Counted from the stretch's first letter, positions 1-8,031 are shown. The stretch is DNA of 64,000 bases from Devosia sediminis (GCF_016411825.1 NZ_JAEKMH010000004.1:248001-312000); one strand, 5' to 3'. Numbers and translations: made by a program. Notes: generated by a model not told the origin, from the letters alone.

Positions 1-1
1 C

Positions 2-232
2 AACATGCGGGCCAGCTCGGCAGTCGTCATGGAGTTCATCGCTCGCGCCTTCCGCTTCCGTCACGACAGCAATCGTGGTTTCGCAAGAACTGAATTCAGC
101 CTTGCCGCGGCTGAGGAGGAATACCGGAACGAGGACGATTTCGAACATGTGCCCGATGCCGCTCTGGCACGCGGAGACGAGGAGCCGTTGCTAGGGCTAC
201 CGGCCTTGGGACCGGGAAGGGATCAGCCGTGA
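2..232 (+). CDS. C-terminal part of an unrecognised protein, cut by the window edge
   Basis: The reading frame is open from the left edge to a TGA at 230-232. No family is recognisable in the 76 visible residues, which are acidic towards the end (EEEYRNEDDFEHV). It is taken as real because its stop overlaps the GTG start of the DUF6527 gene by four bases (GTGA), the usual sign of translational coupling. In DUF6527 operons of which I know, the gene just upstream often encodes a ThiF/E1-like or JAB/Mov34 protein, so this could be such a C-terminus. Nothing in the visible residues proves that. Confidence 0.4.
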   Translation, partial: NMRASSAVVMEFIARAFRFRHDSNRGFARTEFSLAAAEEEYRNEDDFEHVPDAALARGDEEPLLGLPALGPGRDQP

Positions 233-561
233 TCGGGGTGCCGAAATGGGTGCACCGACTGCTGGACCGGTTCGGACCGGCACGGCGCCTGCACGTCATT
301 GCAGGTGACCGCCTGCCACCCCGGATGCCGGCGCGTGACTTAGTGCTGGCGGTCGACGATGGCGAACCCTGGAGCATTGGCATTCAATGCCCATGCCGCT
401 GTGGCGACGTCATCGAGATGCTGGTGATCCCCGGCGCCCGGCCCCGATGGGATTTCACGATCGACGACGACGGCCGGCCGACGCTTAGTCCTTCCGTCTG
501 GCGCAATGTTGGCTGCAAGTCGCACTTCTGGCTGCGCAAGGGGCGTGTGCATTGGTGCTGA
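229..561 (+). CDS. DUF6527 family protein
   Basis: This 110-residue protein has the hallmarks of the DUF6527 family: a Cys-rich CPCRCG turn near residue 54, an RW...D.DGRPTL.PSVWR core, and the ending GCKSHFWLRKGRVHWC. The start is the GTG at 229, overlapping the upstream stop. From family knowledge, DUF6527 proteins are common in bacterial operons with ubiquitin-like, E2-like, ThiF/E1-like and JAB peptidase genes, some of which are antiphage systems. Its biochemical role is not certain to me. Here it lies in an integrase-linked island next to an HNH protein, which fits a defence or mobile-element context. The partner genes, if present, would be left of the window. Confidence 0.75.
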   Translation: MIGVPKWVHRLLDRFGPARRLHVIAGDRLPPRMPARDLVLAVDDGEPWSIGIQCPCRCGDVIEMLVIPGARPRWDFTIDDDGRPTLSPSVWRNVGCKSHFWLRKGRVHWC

Positions 562-2023
562 CTGCCATGGGCAGCAAGGCGCACGCTCCACTTCTCATGC
601 CTGCGGGCGGGCGCCTCGCTGGCAACCCTGCCGAAGGACTTGGAAAAGGGAGGAACCCATCCCATGTCTTCGGTCCAACCACATCGCCTCGCCGGCGATA
701 TGCAGGCGGGAGACCAGCGTTGCCAAGTGCATCATCACCGACGAACAGATCACGCGCGAGAACGACTCGAAGGCGCACGTCATTCCCAGTGCGCTGGGGG
801 GACGCCTCAAGCCATTGGGCATTCTGTCCAAGAACGGGAACGGCCTGGTCGGCGACAAGATCGACCTGCCTCTGATCCAGGCGTTCCAGTCGGTGATGAC
901 CCTTCTCAACGGATCGCGCGACCGGGGCCAGAACCAGCCGACGCGCATGACCGACGAGAGCGGAAGCACCTACGTGGTCGAATTCGGCGAGCCATTGAAA
1001 ATGGACAGACCGGACTACCGGGAGGAGCAGATCGATGGTGGCACCGCGATCCATATTGCGGCCCGCAATCTCAAGGAGCTCCGCACCCTGCTTGGCCGGG
1101 TGAAGGCCAACCATCCTGACTTCGACATCGACGAGGCCATCAAGCATGCCGTGACCGAGCAGAGCTGGCCCGACGGCATGCTGCATGGACAGCTGCAGAT
1201 TGGGCCTCGTGTCGTCTTCCCGGCCCTCTTCGTCTCCGCGTCGATCTTCGCGGTTCACCACGGGCATCCACCGCACCCGGATTTGCAGGCCTATATCGGC
1301 CGATTTGATCCGGAAAGCCCCGAAATGCCGCCGGGCACATTCTACTTCATCCCGTCCCAGCCGTGGATCTCCGCCCCGGGCAAGGTGACACACATCGTGG
1401 CGCTCATGGCCAGTGCCGAACGGCATGAAATGCTGGTCTACTTCGAACTCTTAAACGCCGTCGCCGTCGGCGTGCGCATGCCCTATGCGGGAAAGGAGGA
1501 TGCACGGGCCAGTTACGCCGTCGACATCCTGACCGGAACAGAAGTGAACCCGTCGATCGATGAAGAGGCCCTCGCCGGCGTGCGCTGGCATGCGACCCAC
1601 AAACTCGGCGATCACGAACTGTACGAATTCACTCAGGAGAGGATGGGCCGGTTGATCGGCGTGTCGCAAGAGCGGGCGTTCGAGGCGGAATTCGAGGACC
1701 TGATGACGCGGGCCTTCGGCAAGGTCAAAGATGGGCCATTCACGCCCGCAGACCTGGCCGAAGGTATCAGAGAAATCCTCGATCACACGCTGCTGCATTG
1801 GCAGAGACCCACGATGTCCCTCGACGTGATGGAAGAGCAGCTTCAGCAGCTTGAGGAGTTCATGCAGGAGATGGAGCGGCTCGTTTCCGCTCCCGCCCGG
1901 GTTCCGTTCGGGGCCCTGATGAACGGGTTCCGCCGCCGCCTGGCATCCGAGATCGCTCGGAAGCGCAGGCCCGGAACGCCCGACGCCACCGGTCTCCGAC
2001 CGGGCCCGGCGGCTGATCATTGA
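506..2023 (+). CDS. HNH-type nuclease-like protein with a disrupted start
   Basis: The conserved part begins near 719 with KCIITDEQ, followed by AHVIPSALGGRL and a GNGLVGDKIDLP stretch. This resembles an HNH_5-like fold with one Cys, the HVIP histidine and a later Asn, but no second CxxC pair is visible. About 430 residues follow the motif, ending in an acidic helical stretch (LDVMEEQLQQLEEFMQEME) and a basic tail. The coordinates give the longest frame, but the first 70 residues look spurious. A good ribosome site (GGGAGGA, 648-654) and ATG at 664 lie in another frame, so a frameshift between 664 and 718 is likely. Substrate is unknown; an island-borne nuclease or defence role is inferred. 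Confidence 0.6.
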   Translation: MLAASRTSGCARGVCIGADCHGQQGARSTSHACGRAPRWQPCRRTWKREEPIPCLRSNHIASPAICRRETSVAKCIITDEQITRENDSKAHVIPSALGGRLKPLGILSKNGNGLVGDKIDLPLIQAFQSVMTLLNGSRDRGQNQPTRMTDESGSTYVVEFGEPLKMDRPDYREEQIDGGTAIHIAARNLKELRTLLGRVKANHPDFDIDEAIKHAVTEQSWPDGMLHGQLQIGPRVVFPALFVSASIFAVHHGHPPHPDLQAYIGRFDPESPEMPPGTFYFIPSQPWISAPGKVTHIVALMASAERHEMLVYFELLNAVAVGVRMPYAGKEDARASYAVDILTGTEVNPSIDEEALAGVRWHATHKLGDHELYEFTQERMGRLIGVSQERAFEAEFEDLMTRAFGKVKDGPFTPADLAEGIREILDHTLLHWQRPTMSLDVMEEQLQQLEEFMQEMERLVSAPARVPFGALMNGFRRRLASEIARKRRPGTPDATGLRPGPAADH

Positions 2024-2071
2024 CATCCGCCTTCCCTGCCCTCGAAGGGACGAGGCGCCATCGGGCGGGCT

Positions 2072-3673
2072 TCAGTCAACCTCGTATGGCGGGATGCGCG
2101 ATATCGCCCTCAGCGACACCTCCGGCCAGATGCGACCGTATTTCTGCCCAACGCTCTTGGCCTGATGGCCATCGATGCCGTTGATGACTTGCTCTTGGAT
2201 CCCGGCGTCGAGCAACTGACTGCGCACCAGATGCCGCCAGGCGTGGTTGGGCGAGATGCGCTGGTCGGTGATGCCGACCTTGTCGCTGCGAATCCAGGCG
2301 GCGATGCGTTCGCCGACCTTGGCGTACTGGGGGTGGGCAGGCGTACCGCCTCGGCTGCGAGAGGGTTCGTAGAACAGGCACTTGCCTTCGCGGCTCTTCA
2401 CGTAGTCTAGGAAACCCTGCTCGATCAGGTGCGGATGGATGGCGACGTCGCGCTCGTCGTCGTCCTTCACCCGGCCGGCCTCCGGCGTGATGTGGATCAT
2501 CCAGATGAGCTTTTTCTTGTTTCGCGAGCGCATCTGCTTGATGTCCTCGGCCCGGGTCTGCGTCAGCTCGTTGACCCGCGCCCCGGTATAGGCGCAGAGC
2601 CAGGGAATCCAACGGCGGGCGGCAGCACCTTCCTCCGTCATCCTTGGGCCGCATGGCACGAGGCTGGCGCGCAGGATCTGCTCAGCCTCTTCCGGGCGAT
2701 ATTCGAGTTCACGGGTATTCTTGACGTTGCCCGCGCGATCGTAGCGCTTGTCGCCCTTGATCACCACGGTGACATCGGCGAAGGGGTTGGTGGGCAAGTA
2801 CTTGTTGGCCTTAGCGAAGCGAAACAGCGCCCGCGGATGGGCGATGTCGGCATCGCGGACGGTTTGGATCGCCACTTCTTTGAGACGCTTCTGCTTCCAG
2901 CGAATGGCATCGTCATCGGTGACCAGGCCCGGCCGGTCATGCCCGAGGAATTCGAAGAAGGCCGTGAGCACGCCCCGCATGCGCTTGAGGCTCGAAGCCT
3001 TGGGCTTGCGCTCGACGCAGTAGACCTCGAACAACGCCTGCCAGGTGGTGCCGGGCACGGGTTTGGGGAAGCGCTCCCGATCGGGATCCGGGCGGAAATC
3101 GCCCTTGGCACGACGCTCGAGCACGCGATAGGCCTGCGCCAGGGCGCTCGCCGCATACTGCGCGAACAGCACATGGCAGTCCCAAGTCAGCTTGATGCCT
3201 CTGCTCAAGAGGAACGCGCGGATCTCATCCCCAATGATGAGGATCGCATTGCGCCCCGGCGAGAAGGCCCAGCCCGTGGTGAACGGCAGCGGCTGATCGG
3301 TGTCGCGCTCCTCGGGCGGCAGCGCCCGCTGCAGGCGCATGAGCTTCTTGCGCCATTGATCGGACGGGCCCTCGCCGTTCTCGTGCTTCTTGATCTCGGC
3401 GTCGTACATCTCCCCGGCCATGGTGACCAGGGCCTTCTTGTCCATCTTGACGGGCACGACAGGGAGGTCGCGCGGCGCCTCCAGCAGAGCCGCCCAATCC
3501 TTGGCGACCTCGGCCGCCATCAGGATGTGGGCGGCGCGTGCCTCATGCGGATCCTTGGTGCCGAGCGAGATCTGCACCAATTTCTTGCCACCCAAGAGCG
3601 GCTGCATGCGAAGCGGCACGCCCTTGCGGAAGTAATACACCTTGGTCTTGGGGTGCAGCCAGGGAGTGGTCAT
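2072..3673 (-). CDS. tyrosine site-specific integrase of the island
   Basis: This 533-residue tyrosine recombinase would catalyse insertion and excision of the island at the adjacent tRNA gene. The N-terminus (MTTPWLHPKTKVYYFRKGVP) is the DUF6538-type arm domain seen in proteobacterial integrases, followed by a SAM-like core-binding region and a C-terminal catalytic domain. Catalytic residues are visible: Arg in YTGARVNEL, the HxxR in HAWRHLVRSQ, and His plus Tyr in DGHQAKSVGQKYGR. The ATG at 3673 is chosen because the reading frame upstream of it is only the translated tRNA. It starts about 100 bases from the 3' end of tRNA-Ser, the classical tRNA-att-int layout. Confidence 0.92.
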   Translation of the reverse strand: MTTPWLHPKTKVYYFRKGVPLRMQPLLGGKKLVQISLGTKDPHEARAAHILMAAEVAKDWAALLEAPRDLPVVPVKMDKKALVTMAGEMYDAEIKKHENGEGPSDQWRKKLMRLQRALPPEERDTDQPLPFTTGWAFSPGRNAILIIGDEIRAFLLSRGIKLTWDCHVLFAQYAASALAQAYRVLERRAKGDFRPDPDRERFPKPVPGTTWQALFEVYCVERKPKASSLKRMRGVLTAFFEFLGHDRPGLVTDDDAIRWKQKRLKEVAIQTVRDADIAHPRALFRFAKANKYLPTNPFADVTVVIKGDKRYDRAGNVKNTRELEYRPEEAEQILRASLVPCGPRMTEEGAAARRWIPWLCAYTGARVNELTQTRAEDIKQMRSRNKKKLIWMIHITPEAGRVKDDDERDVAIHPHLIEQGFLDYVKSREGKCLFYEPSRSRGGTPAHPQYAKVGERIAAWIRSDKVGITDQRISPNHAWRHLVRSQLLDAGIQEQVINGIDGHQAKSVGQKYGRIWPEVSLRAISRIPPYEVD

Positions 3674-3772
3674 TGCAAGGCCCAATTTGTAACACCTCTT
3701 TGTAACAAGAGCGCGTTTACAAGTCCTTGATAAACCGGGCTTCCGAGGAATTCCGCGGGTCTGGAGCGGAAG

Positions 3773-3800
3773 TGGCGGAGAGAGAGGGATTCGAACCCCC
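3773..3800 (-). other. probable attachment site at the tRNA-Ser 3' end
   Basis: Tyrosine integrases of this kind usually recombine at the 3' end (T arm to CCA) of the tRNA gene beside which they lie. The integrase gene starts just past this end, so the crossover is inferred here. The matching direct repeat would be at the far end of the island, left of the window, so the exact limits cannot be seen. Confidence 0.45.
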
Positions 3801-3862
3801 GATAGAGTTGCCCCTATGCCGCATTTCGAGTGCGGTGCATTCAACCGCTCTGCCATCTCTCC
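3773..3862 (-). tRNA. tRNA-Ser (anticodon CGA)
   Basis: The minus strand folds as a class II tRNA of 90 nt: acceptor GGAGAGA pairs with TCTCTCC, the T arm contains GGTTCGAATCC, and a long variable arm follows the anticodon stem CCGCA/TGCGG. The loop CTCGAAA places CGA at the anticodon, so it reads UCG. CCA is encoded at 3773-3775. Its 3' end is the probable island attachment site. Confidence 0.96.
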
Positions 3863-4065
3863 GCGAGATCGAAAGCGCCCGGATCGGGCGCGGCTGGTCG
3901 ATACGGGGCGGCTTATGACATAGCAGCCGCGAGCCTGCAACACCCCTTGTGCATCCCGCCGTCCGCAAATTTCTCGTGGGCGTGCTCACATTTGCGTGCC
4001 GCCCCATCCCGGCCGCGATTGCTGTTCTATGCTGCGGGCCTCACGAGGAGAGGGAGACTACCCCA

Positions 4066-4842
4066 ATGGTTACCCGTCGAAACGTCGTTGCCGGCATGGC
4101 CGGCTTGCCCTTTGCCGGCTTTACCGCCAATCTCGCGGCATTTCCCGCCCTGGCCCAGGAGACGCCGATGGCCGATACGCTGACCACCAGCGCCGGTGAC
4201 GTCACCATCCACCCGATCGACCATGCGAGCCTCGTGCTCGAATGGGACGGCAAGGCCATCTATGTCGATCCGGTGGGCGGCGCGGCACTTTATGAAGGCC
4301 TGCCCAGGCCGTCGGCCATTCTCATTACCCATGGGCATGGCGATCATTTCGATGTCCCGACGCTCGAGGCGATTGCCGGCGATGCCGTGCTCATCACCAA
4401 TGGCGATGTCCATTCCAAGCTGCCTGAAAGCCTCAAGGCCAAGGCGACCGCCATGGCCAATGGCGAGGACGGCTCCGTCATCGACATTCCGATCCGCGCC
4501 GTGGCCGCCCACAACACCACGCCCGAGCGCATGCAGTATCACCCCGAAGGCATCGGCAACGGCTATGTGCTGACCTTTGGCGACGCCCAGGTCTATACTG
4601 CCGGCGACACCGAGCCGACCGAAGATATGCTGGCGCTCGAAGGCATCAGCGTCGCCTTCTTGCCCATGAACCTGCCCTATACGATGACGGTGGAGCAGGC
4701 GATCGAGGCCATAAACACCTTCAAGCCCGCCATTGTTTACCCCTACCATTATGGCGACAGCGACCTCGCTCCGCTCGAGACCGAGGTGGACCAGGGCGTC
4801 GAGGTGCGGATCCGGAACTGGTATCCGAACGGCCAGGGCTGA
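4066..4842 (+). CDS. secreted MBL-fold metal-dependent hydrolase
   Basis: This 258-residue protein has the UlaG-like metallo-beta-lactamase fold. The zinc motif THGHGDHFD lies near residue 90, and later ligand positions fit YTAGDTEPT and the C-terminal YPYHYGDSD. The N-terminus TRRNVVAGMAGL followed by a small-residue stretch and a FPALAQ cleavage site looks like a twin-arginine signal peptide, so export is likely. ATG 4066 is chosen because GAGGAGAGGGAG lies just upstream and it starts the signal sequence. Family members hydrolyse varied small esters or phosphodiesters; the substrate cannot be told. It stands alone between tRNA-Ser and rplU. Confidence 0.85.
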   Translation: MVTRRNVVAGMAGLPFAGFTANLAAFPALAQETPMADTLTTSAGDVTIHPIDHASLVLEWDGKAIYVDPVGGAALYEGLPRPSAILITHGHGDHFDVPTLEAIAGDAVLITNGDVHSKLPESLKAKATAMANGEDGSVIDIPIRAVAAHNTTPERMQYHPEGIGNGYVLTFGDAQVYTAGDTEPTEDMLALEGISVAFLPMNLPYTMTVEQAIEAINTFKPAIVYPYHYGDSDLAPLETEVDQGVEVRIRNWYPNGQG

Positions 4843-4896
4843 ACCAATTTGCTGGCACACTGTCAGCATTTGACGTCCCCTGGTTGTGCCTGGCGC

Positions 4897-4925
4897 TTGA
4901 CTCCAGGGGCGTTTCCCCCGATAAG
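4897..4925 (+). promoter_or_regulatory. sigma-70-like promoter for rplU-rpmA
   Basis: TTGACT (4897-4902) and GATAAG (4920-4925) are separated by 17 bases, a good match to a housekeeping promoter. It lies about 170 bases upstream of rplU, leaving a long 5' leader. Confidence 0.5.
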
Positions 4926-4936
4926 CCCACCAATCT

Positions 4937-4970
4937 GCGCACCGGTCCGTCCGGTGCGCTGGTTTTGTTT
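4937..4970 (+). promoter_or_regulatory. hairpin with U-rich tail in the rplU leader
   Basis: GCGCACCGG (4937-4945) and CCGGTGCGC (4951-4959) form a perfect 9-bp stem with a 5-base loop. TGGTTTTGTTT follows. It sits right after the predicted transcription start and about 140 bases before rplU. It could be an attenuator or a binding site for autogenous control by L21 or another ribosomal protein. That role is inferred only. Confidence 0.45.
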
Positions 4971-5100
4971 GAAAACGCTGCTCGAGGCTGCCGGCTGAAT
5001 TCTTCAGCCCCATCATCTCGAAAAGCCCGCGGAACTGGCACGAAATCCGCGGCGCCGCAGAGCGCGACAGATAGGGACCGGTGGGGAAAACCCAATCGGC

Positions 5101-5634
5101 ATGAATATGACTTTCGCCGTTATCAAGACGGGCGGGAAGCAGTACAAGGTTGCTGCCAACGACGTCATCAAGATCGAAAAGCTCGAGGCCGAGGCCGGTG
5201 ACATCGTCACCTTCGACCAGGTCCTCATGGTTGGCGACACCATCGGCGCCCCGCTGGTGGAAGGCGCCCTGGTTGCTGCCGAACTGGTCGAGACCAAGAA
5301 GCAGAAGACCGTCATCATCTTCAAGAAGCGCCGCCGCCACAATTCGCGTCGTCGCAACGGTCACCGCCAGCTGCTGACGACCGTCCGCATCACCGAGATC
5401 CTGACCGGCGGCGCCAAGCCGACGATCAAGGCTGCTGCCAAGGCCGAGAAGACCGAAGCCGTCGCCGAAGAGGCCCCAGCCAAGAAGGCTGCGCCCAAGG
5501 CTGAGGCTACCGAAGCCACCGAGGCCAAGGCCGCACCGAAGAAGGCAGCGCCCAAGAAGGCCGCCGCCACCGAAGATACCGCCGCTGAAAAGCCGGCGAA
5601 GAAGGCCCCGGCCAAGAAGGCCGATAAGGAATAA
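5101..5634 (+). CDS. rplU: 50S ribosomal protein L21 with a charged C-terminal extension
   Basis: The N-terminal ~100 residues are canonical L21, which binds 23S rRNA in the large subunit: [13 protein letters not shown] at the start and [20 protein letters not shown] near residues 65-84. A tail of about 75 residues rich in Ala, Lys and Glu follows (repeats of KKAAPK and KAEATEA), giving 177 residues against about 103 in E. coli. Such tails are common in Hyphomicrobiales. The start may be ATG 5101 or ATG 5107; the second leaves the usual MTFAVIK. rpmA follows 11 bases downstream, the standard rplU-rpmA operon. Confidence 0.97.
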   Translation: MNMTFAVIKTGGKQYKVAANDVIKIEKLEAEAGDIVTFDQVLMVGDTIGAPLVEGALVAAELVETKKQKTVIIFKKRRRHNSRRRNGHRQLLTTVRITEILTGGAKPTIKAAAKAEKTEAVAEEAPAKKAAPKAEATEATEAKAAPKKAAPKKAAATEDTAAEKPAKKAPAKKADKE

Positions 5635-5645
5635 GGAGCTAGACA

Positions 5646-5912
5646 ATGGCACATAAGAAAGCAGGCGGTTCATCCCGCAACGGTCGTGATACCGCTGGCC
5701 GTCGTCTCGGCGTCAAGAAGTTCGGCGGCGAAGCCGTCATCGCCGGCAACATCATCATCCGCCAGCGCGGCACCAAGTGGGCGACCGGTACCGGCGTCGG
5801 CCTGGGCAAGGATCACACCATTTTTGCCCTGATCGACGGCACCGTCGCGTTCCGCACCCGCGCGAACAATAAAGTACACGTGTCTGTCGTCCCGGCAGAG
5901 GCCGCCGAATAA
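5646..5912 (+). CDS. rpmA: 50S ribosomal protein L27
   Basis: This 88-residue protein is a full-length L27, placed near the peptidyl transferase centre, where its N-terminus contacts tRNA. The typical opening [15 protein letters not shown] and the following [12 protein letters not shown] are present, so no N-terminal propeptide needs removal. GGAGCTAGACA precedes the ATG. It is co-transcribed with rplU, and a strong terminator lies about 75 bases after its stop. Confidence 0.98.
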   Translation: MAHKKAGGSSRNGRDTAGRRLGVKKFGGEAVIAGNIIIRQRGTKWATGTGVGLGKDHTIFALIDGTVAFRTRANNKVHVSVVPAEAAE

Positions 5913-5985
5913 CCCGGCAGGCCTGACAACCCAGCCGGAGACCTGTTCCCCGGCTTGGCGTTTGGCGACATACAGCAAATGCGAA

Positions 5986-6015
5986 GGGGAACCGGTCAGC
6001 CGGTTCCCCTTTTTT
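5986..6015 (+). terminator. intrinsic terminator after rplU-rpmA
   Basis: GGGGAACCGG (5986-5995) and CCGGTTCCCC (6000-6009) form a perfect 10-bp stem with a TCAG loop, followed by six T residues. Confidence 0.92.
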
Positions 6016-6035
6016 CTTTCCCGGAGCATTTGCCA

Positions 6036-6578
6036 ATGACCAGCGTCGCGACCACTCTCAAGGACCGCCTGCCCGCCACCATCCGCACCGAGCGCCTGGT
6101 CCTGGTCACCCCGACAATGGCCCATGCTCCGGCCATCGCGCAGCTTTGCAACAACGTCAACGTCCACAAATGGATGGCGCGGCTGCCTTTTCCCTACCAT
6201 CTGAGCGACGCCGAATTCTTCATCAATGAAATCGTGCCCAGCGCCGCGGAAGCCTGCTTCGCCATCACCAGGGACGATGAGCTGCTGGGCGTTGTCGGCC
6301 TGACCTTCGCGGCGGACGGCACACCCGAGCTCGGCTACTGGCTGGGCGAACCCCATTGGGGCCATGGCTATGCCACCGAGGCCGCGCAGGCTTTGGTCGC
6401 GGCGGCGCGCGCGGCGGGGGCGACCAGGCTGCGTTCGCGCGCCCTCCAGACCAATGCCGCCTCGCGCAATGTCCTCAAAAAGGCGGGATTTGTGGAGACG
6501 GATACGGTGGTCGAGGCCAGCAACAACCTTGCCGGCAAGACCATGGTGCTGATGCGGCTGGAGTTCGACGAGAGATGA
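6036..6578 (+). CDS. GNAT N-acetyltransferase (RimJ/RimL-like), first of four
   Basis: This 180-residue GNAT protein transfers acetyl from acetyl-CoA to an amine; the acceptor is unknown. It opens with RTERLVLVTPTM, the RimJ/RimL-type beta strand, and carries the acetyl-CoA loop region LGYWLGEPHWGHGYATEA. NAASRNVLKKAGF is the usual C-terminal motif. ATG 6036 is chosen because the upstream extension would overlap the rpmA terminator. Its stop overlaps the next GNAT start (ATGA). One or two GNAT genes between rpmA and obgE are usual in Hyphomicrobiales; here there are four. Confidence 0.9.
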   Translation: MTSVATTLKDRLPATIRTERLVLVTPTMAHAPAIAQLCNNVNVHKWMARLPFPYHLSDAEFFINEIVPSAAEACFAITRDDELLGVVGLTFAADGTPELGYWLGEPHWGHGYATEAAQALVAAARAAGATRLRSRALQTNAASRNVLKKAGFVETDTVVEASNNLAGKTMVLMRLEFDER

Positions 6579-7102
6579 CCGAACTCCATACCTCCCGGCT
6601 GATCCTCCGCCCGGCCCGCCCGGATGACGCGCCCTGCTTTGCCCTCGGGGTCAGCGATTTCGCCGTTGCCCGCTGGCTGACGCCGCTGCCCTTTCCCTTC
6701 ACCCTTGCCATGGCCAGCGACTGGCTGCGGGGCCCGCCCGCCGGCCATCCGGAGCGGGCACTGTTCATCGTCGATCTGCCCGGCAAGGGCCTCATCGGCT
6801 GCGTCGCACTAGGGCCCGAACTGGGCTTCTGGCTGGCACGCACCCATTGGGGCAAGGGTCTCGGCACCGAGGCAGCCAGCGCCGTCATCGACTGGCACTT
6901 TGCCCGCTCCAATGGCGACGCCATTTTCTCCAGCGCCCATCACGACAACCGCGCCTCGCTCAAGCTCAAGGCCAAGCTCGGCTTTGTCGAAACCGGCCGC
7001 GACATGCGCTTTTCCCATGCCCTGCAGCACAATGTGGCCCATGTGCTCACCCAACTGACGCGTGAAAGCTGGATGGCGGGAGCGGAGCGGCGATGCGCTT
7101 GA
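6575..7102 (+). CDS. GNAT N-acetyltransferase, second of four
   Basis: This 175-residue protein begins MTELHTSRLILRPARPDDA and contains LGFWLARTHWGKGLGTEA, the acetyl-CoA binding region of the RimJ/RimL class. NRASLKLKAKLGFVETG matches the end of the fold. The ATG is embedded in the stop of the first GNAT gene, so the two are probably translationally coupled. A palindromic repeat follows the stop. The acceptor is not known. Confidence 0.9.
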   Translation: MTELHTSRLILRPARPDDAPCFALGVSDFAVARWLTPLPFPFTLAMASDWLRGPPAGHPERALFIVDLPGKGLIGCVALGPELGFWLARTHWGKGLGTEAASAVIDWHFARSNGDAIFSSAHHDNRASLKLKAKLGFVETGRDMRFSHALQHNVAHVLTQLTRESWMAGAERRCA

Positions 7103-7130
7103 CCGCTCTTGCGACCGTCACTCACCGGCC

Positions 7131-7214
7131 GTCACCCTCGGGCTTGACCCGAGGGCTCTGCACTTTTGGAAACCTCGGCAAGTATAGTGCCCTCGGGTCA
7201 GGCCCGAGGGTGAC
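7131..7214. repeat. REP-like palindromic element, CCTCGGG family
   Basis: Arms 7131-7155 and 7190-7214 are inverted copies over 25 bases with one mismatch. Each arm is itself a small palindrome (CCCTCGGG...CCCGAGGG). The element fills the gap between two GNAT genes. A near copy lies at 19725-19826. Confidence 0.85.
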
Positions 7215-7238
7215 GATCTCGAATGGAGAAAGCTACCG

Positions 7239-7760
7239 ATGAGCTCACGCACCCATCTCCCCGAAACCATCGACACTCAGCGCCTTGTGCTGCGGGCGCC
7301 GCGCGTTTCCGACATCGACGACCTCGTGGCCGAAGCCAATAACTGGAAGGTGCTGGAGCCGACGGCGAGCCTGCCTTTTCCCTATGAGGAAGGGCATGGC
7401 CGCGCCTTTGTCGCAAAGACCGCGCGCACCAGCCACCACCCCTATGTCATTGCCGACAGGCAGACCGACCGCCTCAAGGGCGTGATCGGCCTTTATTTCT
7501 TCGACGACCGCCCCACCGGACTCGGCTACTGGCTGGGCGAAAGCCATTGGGGCCAGGGTTTTGCGCCCGAGGCCGTCGACGGTCTCCTCGCCGCGGCCCG
7601 CTCCATCGGCCTCGCCCCGATCCGCGCCCGCGTCCTCGCGCACAATCCCGGATCGATCCGCGTGCTCGAAAAAACCGGCTTTGCGGTGATCGAGGAAACC
7701 ACCAGTGTCGTGGAACGCCACCGGGGCAAGCCGCTGCTGGTGCTGGAGTGGCGGGGATGA
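7239..7760 (+). CDS. GNAT N-acetyltransferase, third of four
   Basis: This 173-residue RimJ/RimL-type acetyltransferase begins after ATGGAGAAAGC at a good spacing. RLVLRAPRVSDIDDLV and LGYWLGESHWGQGFAPEA are the family signatures, and GSIRVLEKTGFAVIEE closes the fold. It is flanked on both sides by palindromic repeats, which may separate its transcript from the neighbouring GNAT genes. The substrate is unknown. Confidence 0.9.
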   Translation: MSSRTHLPETIDTQRLVLRAPRVSDIDDLVAEANNWKVLEPTASLPFPYEEGHGRAFVAKTARTSHHPYVIADRQTDRLKGVIGLYFFDDRPTGLGYWLGESHWGQGFAPEAVDGLLAAARSIGLAPIRARVLAHNPGSIRVLEKTGFAVIEETTSVVERHRGKPLLVLEWRG

Positions 7761-7780
7761 GGGTCCAGTCGGGTCTTTCG

Positions 7781-7940
7781 CACCTCCCCGCCCTCCCCCT
7801 TGAGGGGAGGGTAGCGCAGCTGCGCCCCGCTGGCGCTAGCGGCGCTGGGGTGGGGGTGTCGGCGCTGACGCTGGCTCTGCATCCACTTGAAAGCACGACA
7901 CCCCCACCCTCGATCCCTCCCCTCAAGGGCGAGGGAGGCG
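7781..7940. repeat. REP-like element, CCTCCCC family
   Basis: CCTCCCCGCCCTCCCCCTTGAGGGGAGGG at the left is mirrored by CACCCCCACCCTCGATCCCTCCCCTCAAGGG at the right. The central part has GC-rich hairpins such as GCTGGCGCTAGCGGC. It spans most of the space before the fourth GNAT gene. Confidence 0.8.
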
Positions 7941-8031
7941 AAGGAGCCCAGGCGCCTGATTTGACCGCCCCCACATCGTCCATGCGGATGCGTCTCAGGG
8001 CCGAAATCGTGGCCGGATGCGAGCGCCTCGC

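Noticed and set aside
2429..3730. 433-codon open frame opposite the integrase
   Set aside because: The integrase has all catalytic residues; the opposite frame has no recognisable motif and no ribosome site.
7131..7214. CRISPR array
   Set aside because: The repeats here are inverted and number two per element, not regularly spaced direct repeats. No cas gene is in the window.
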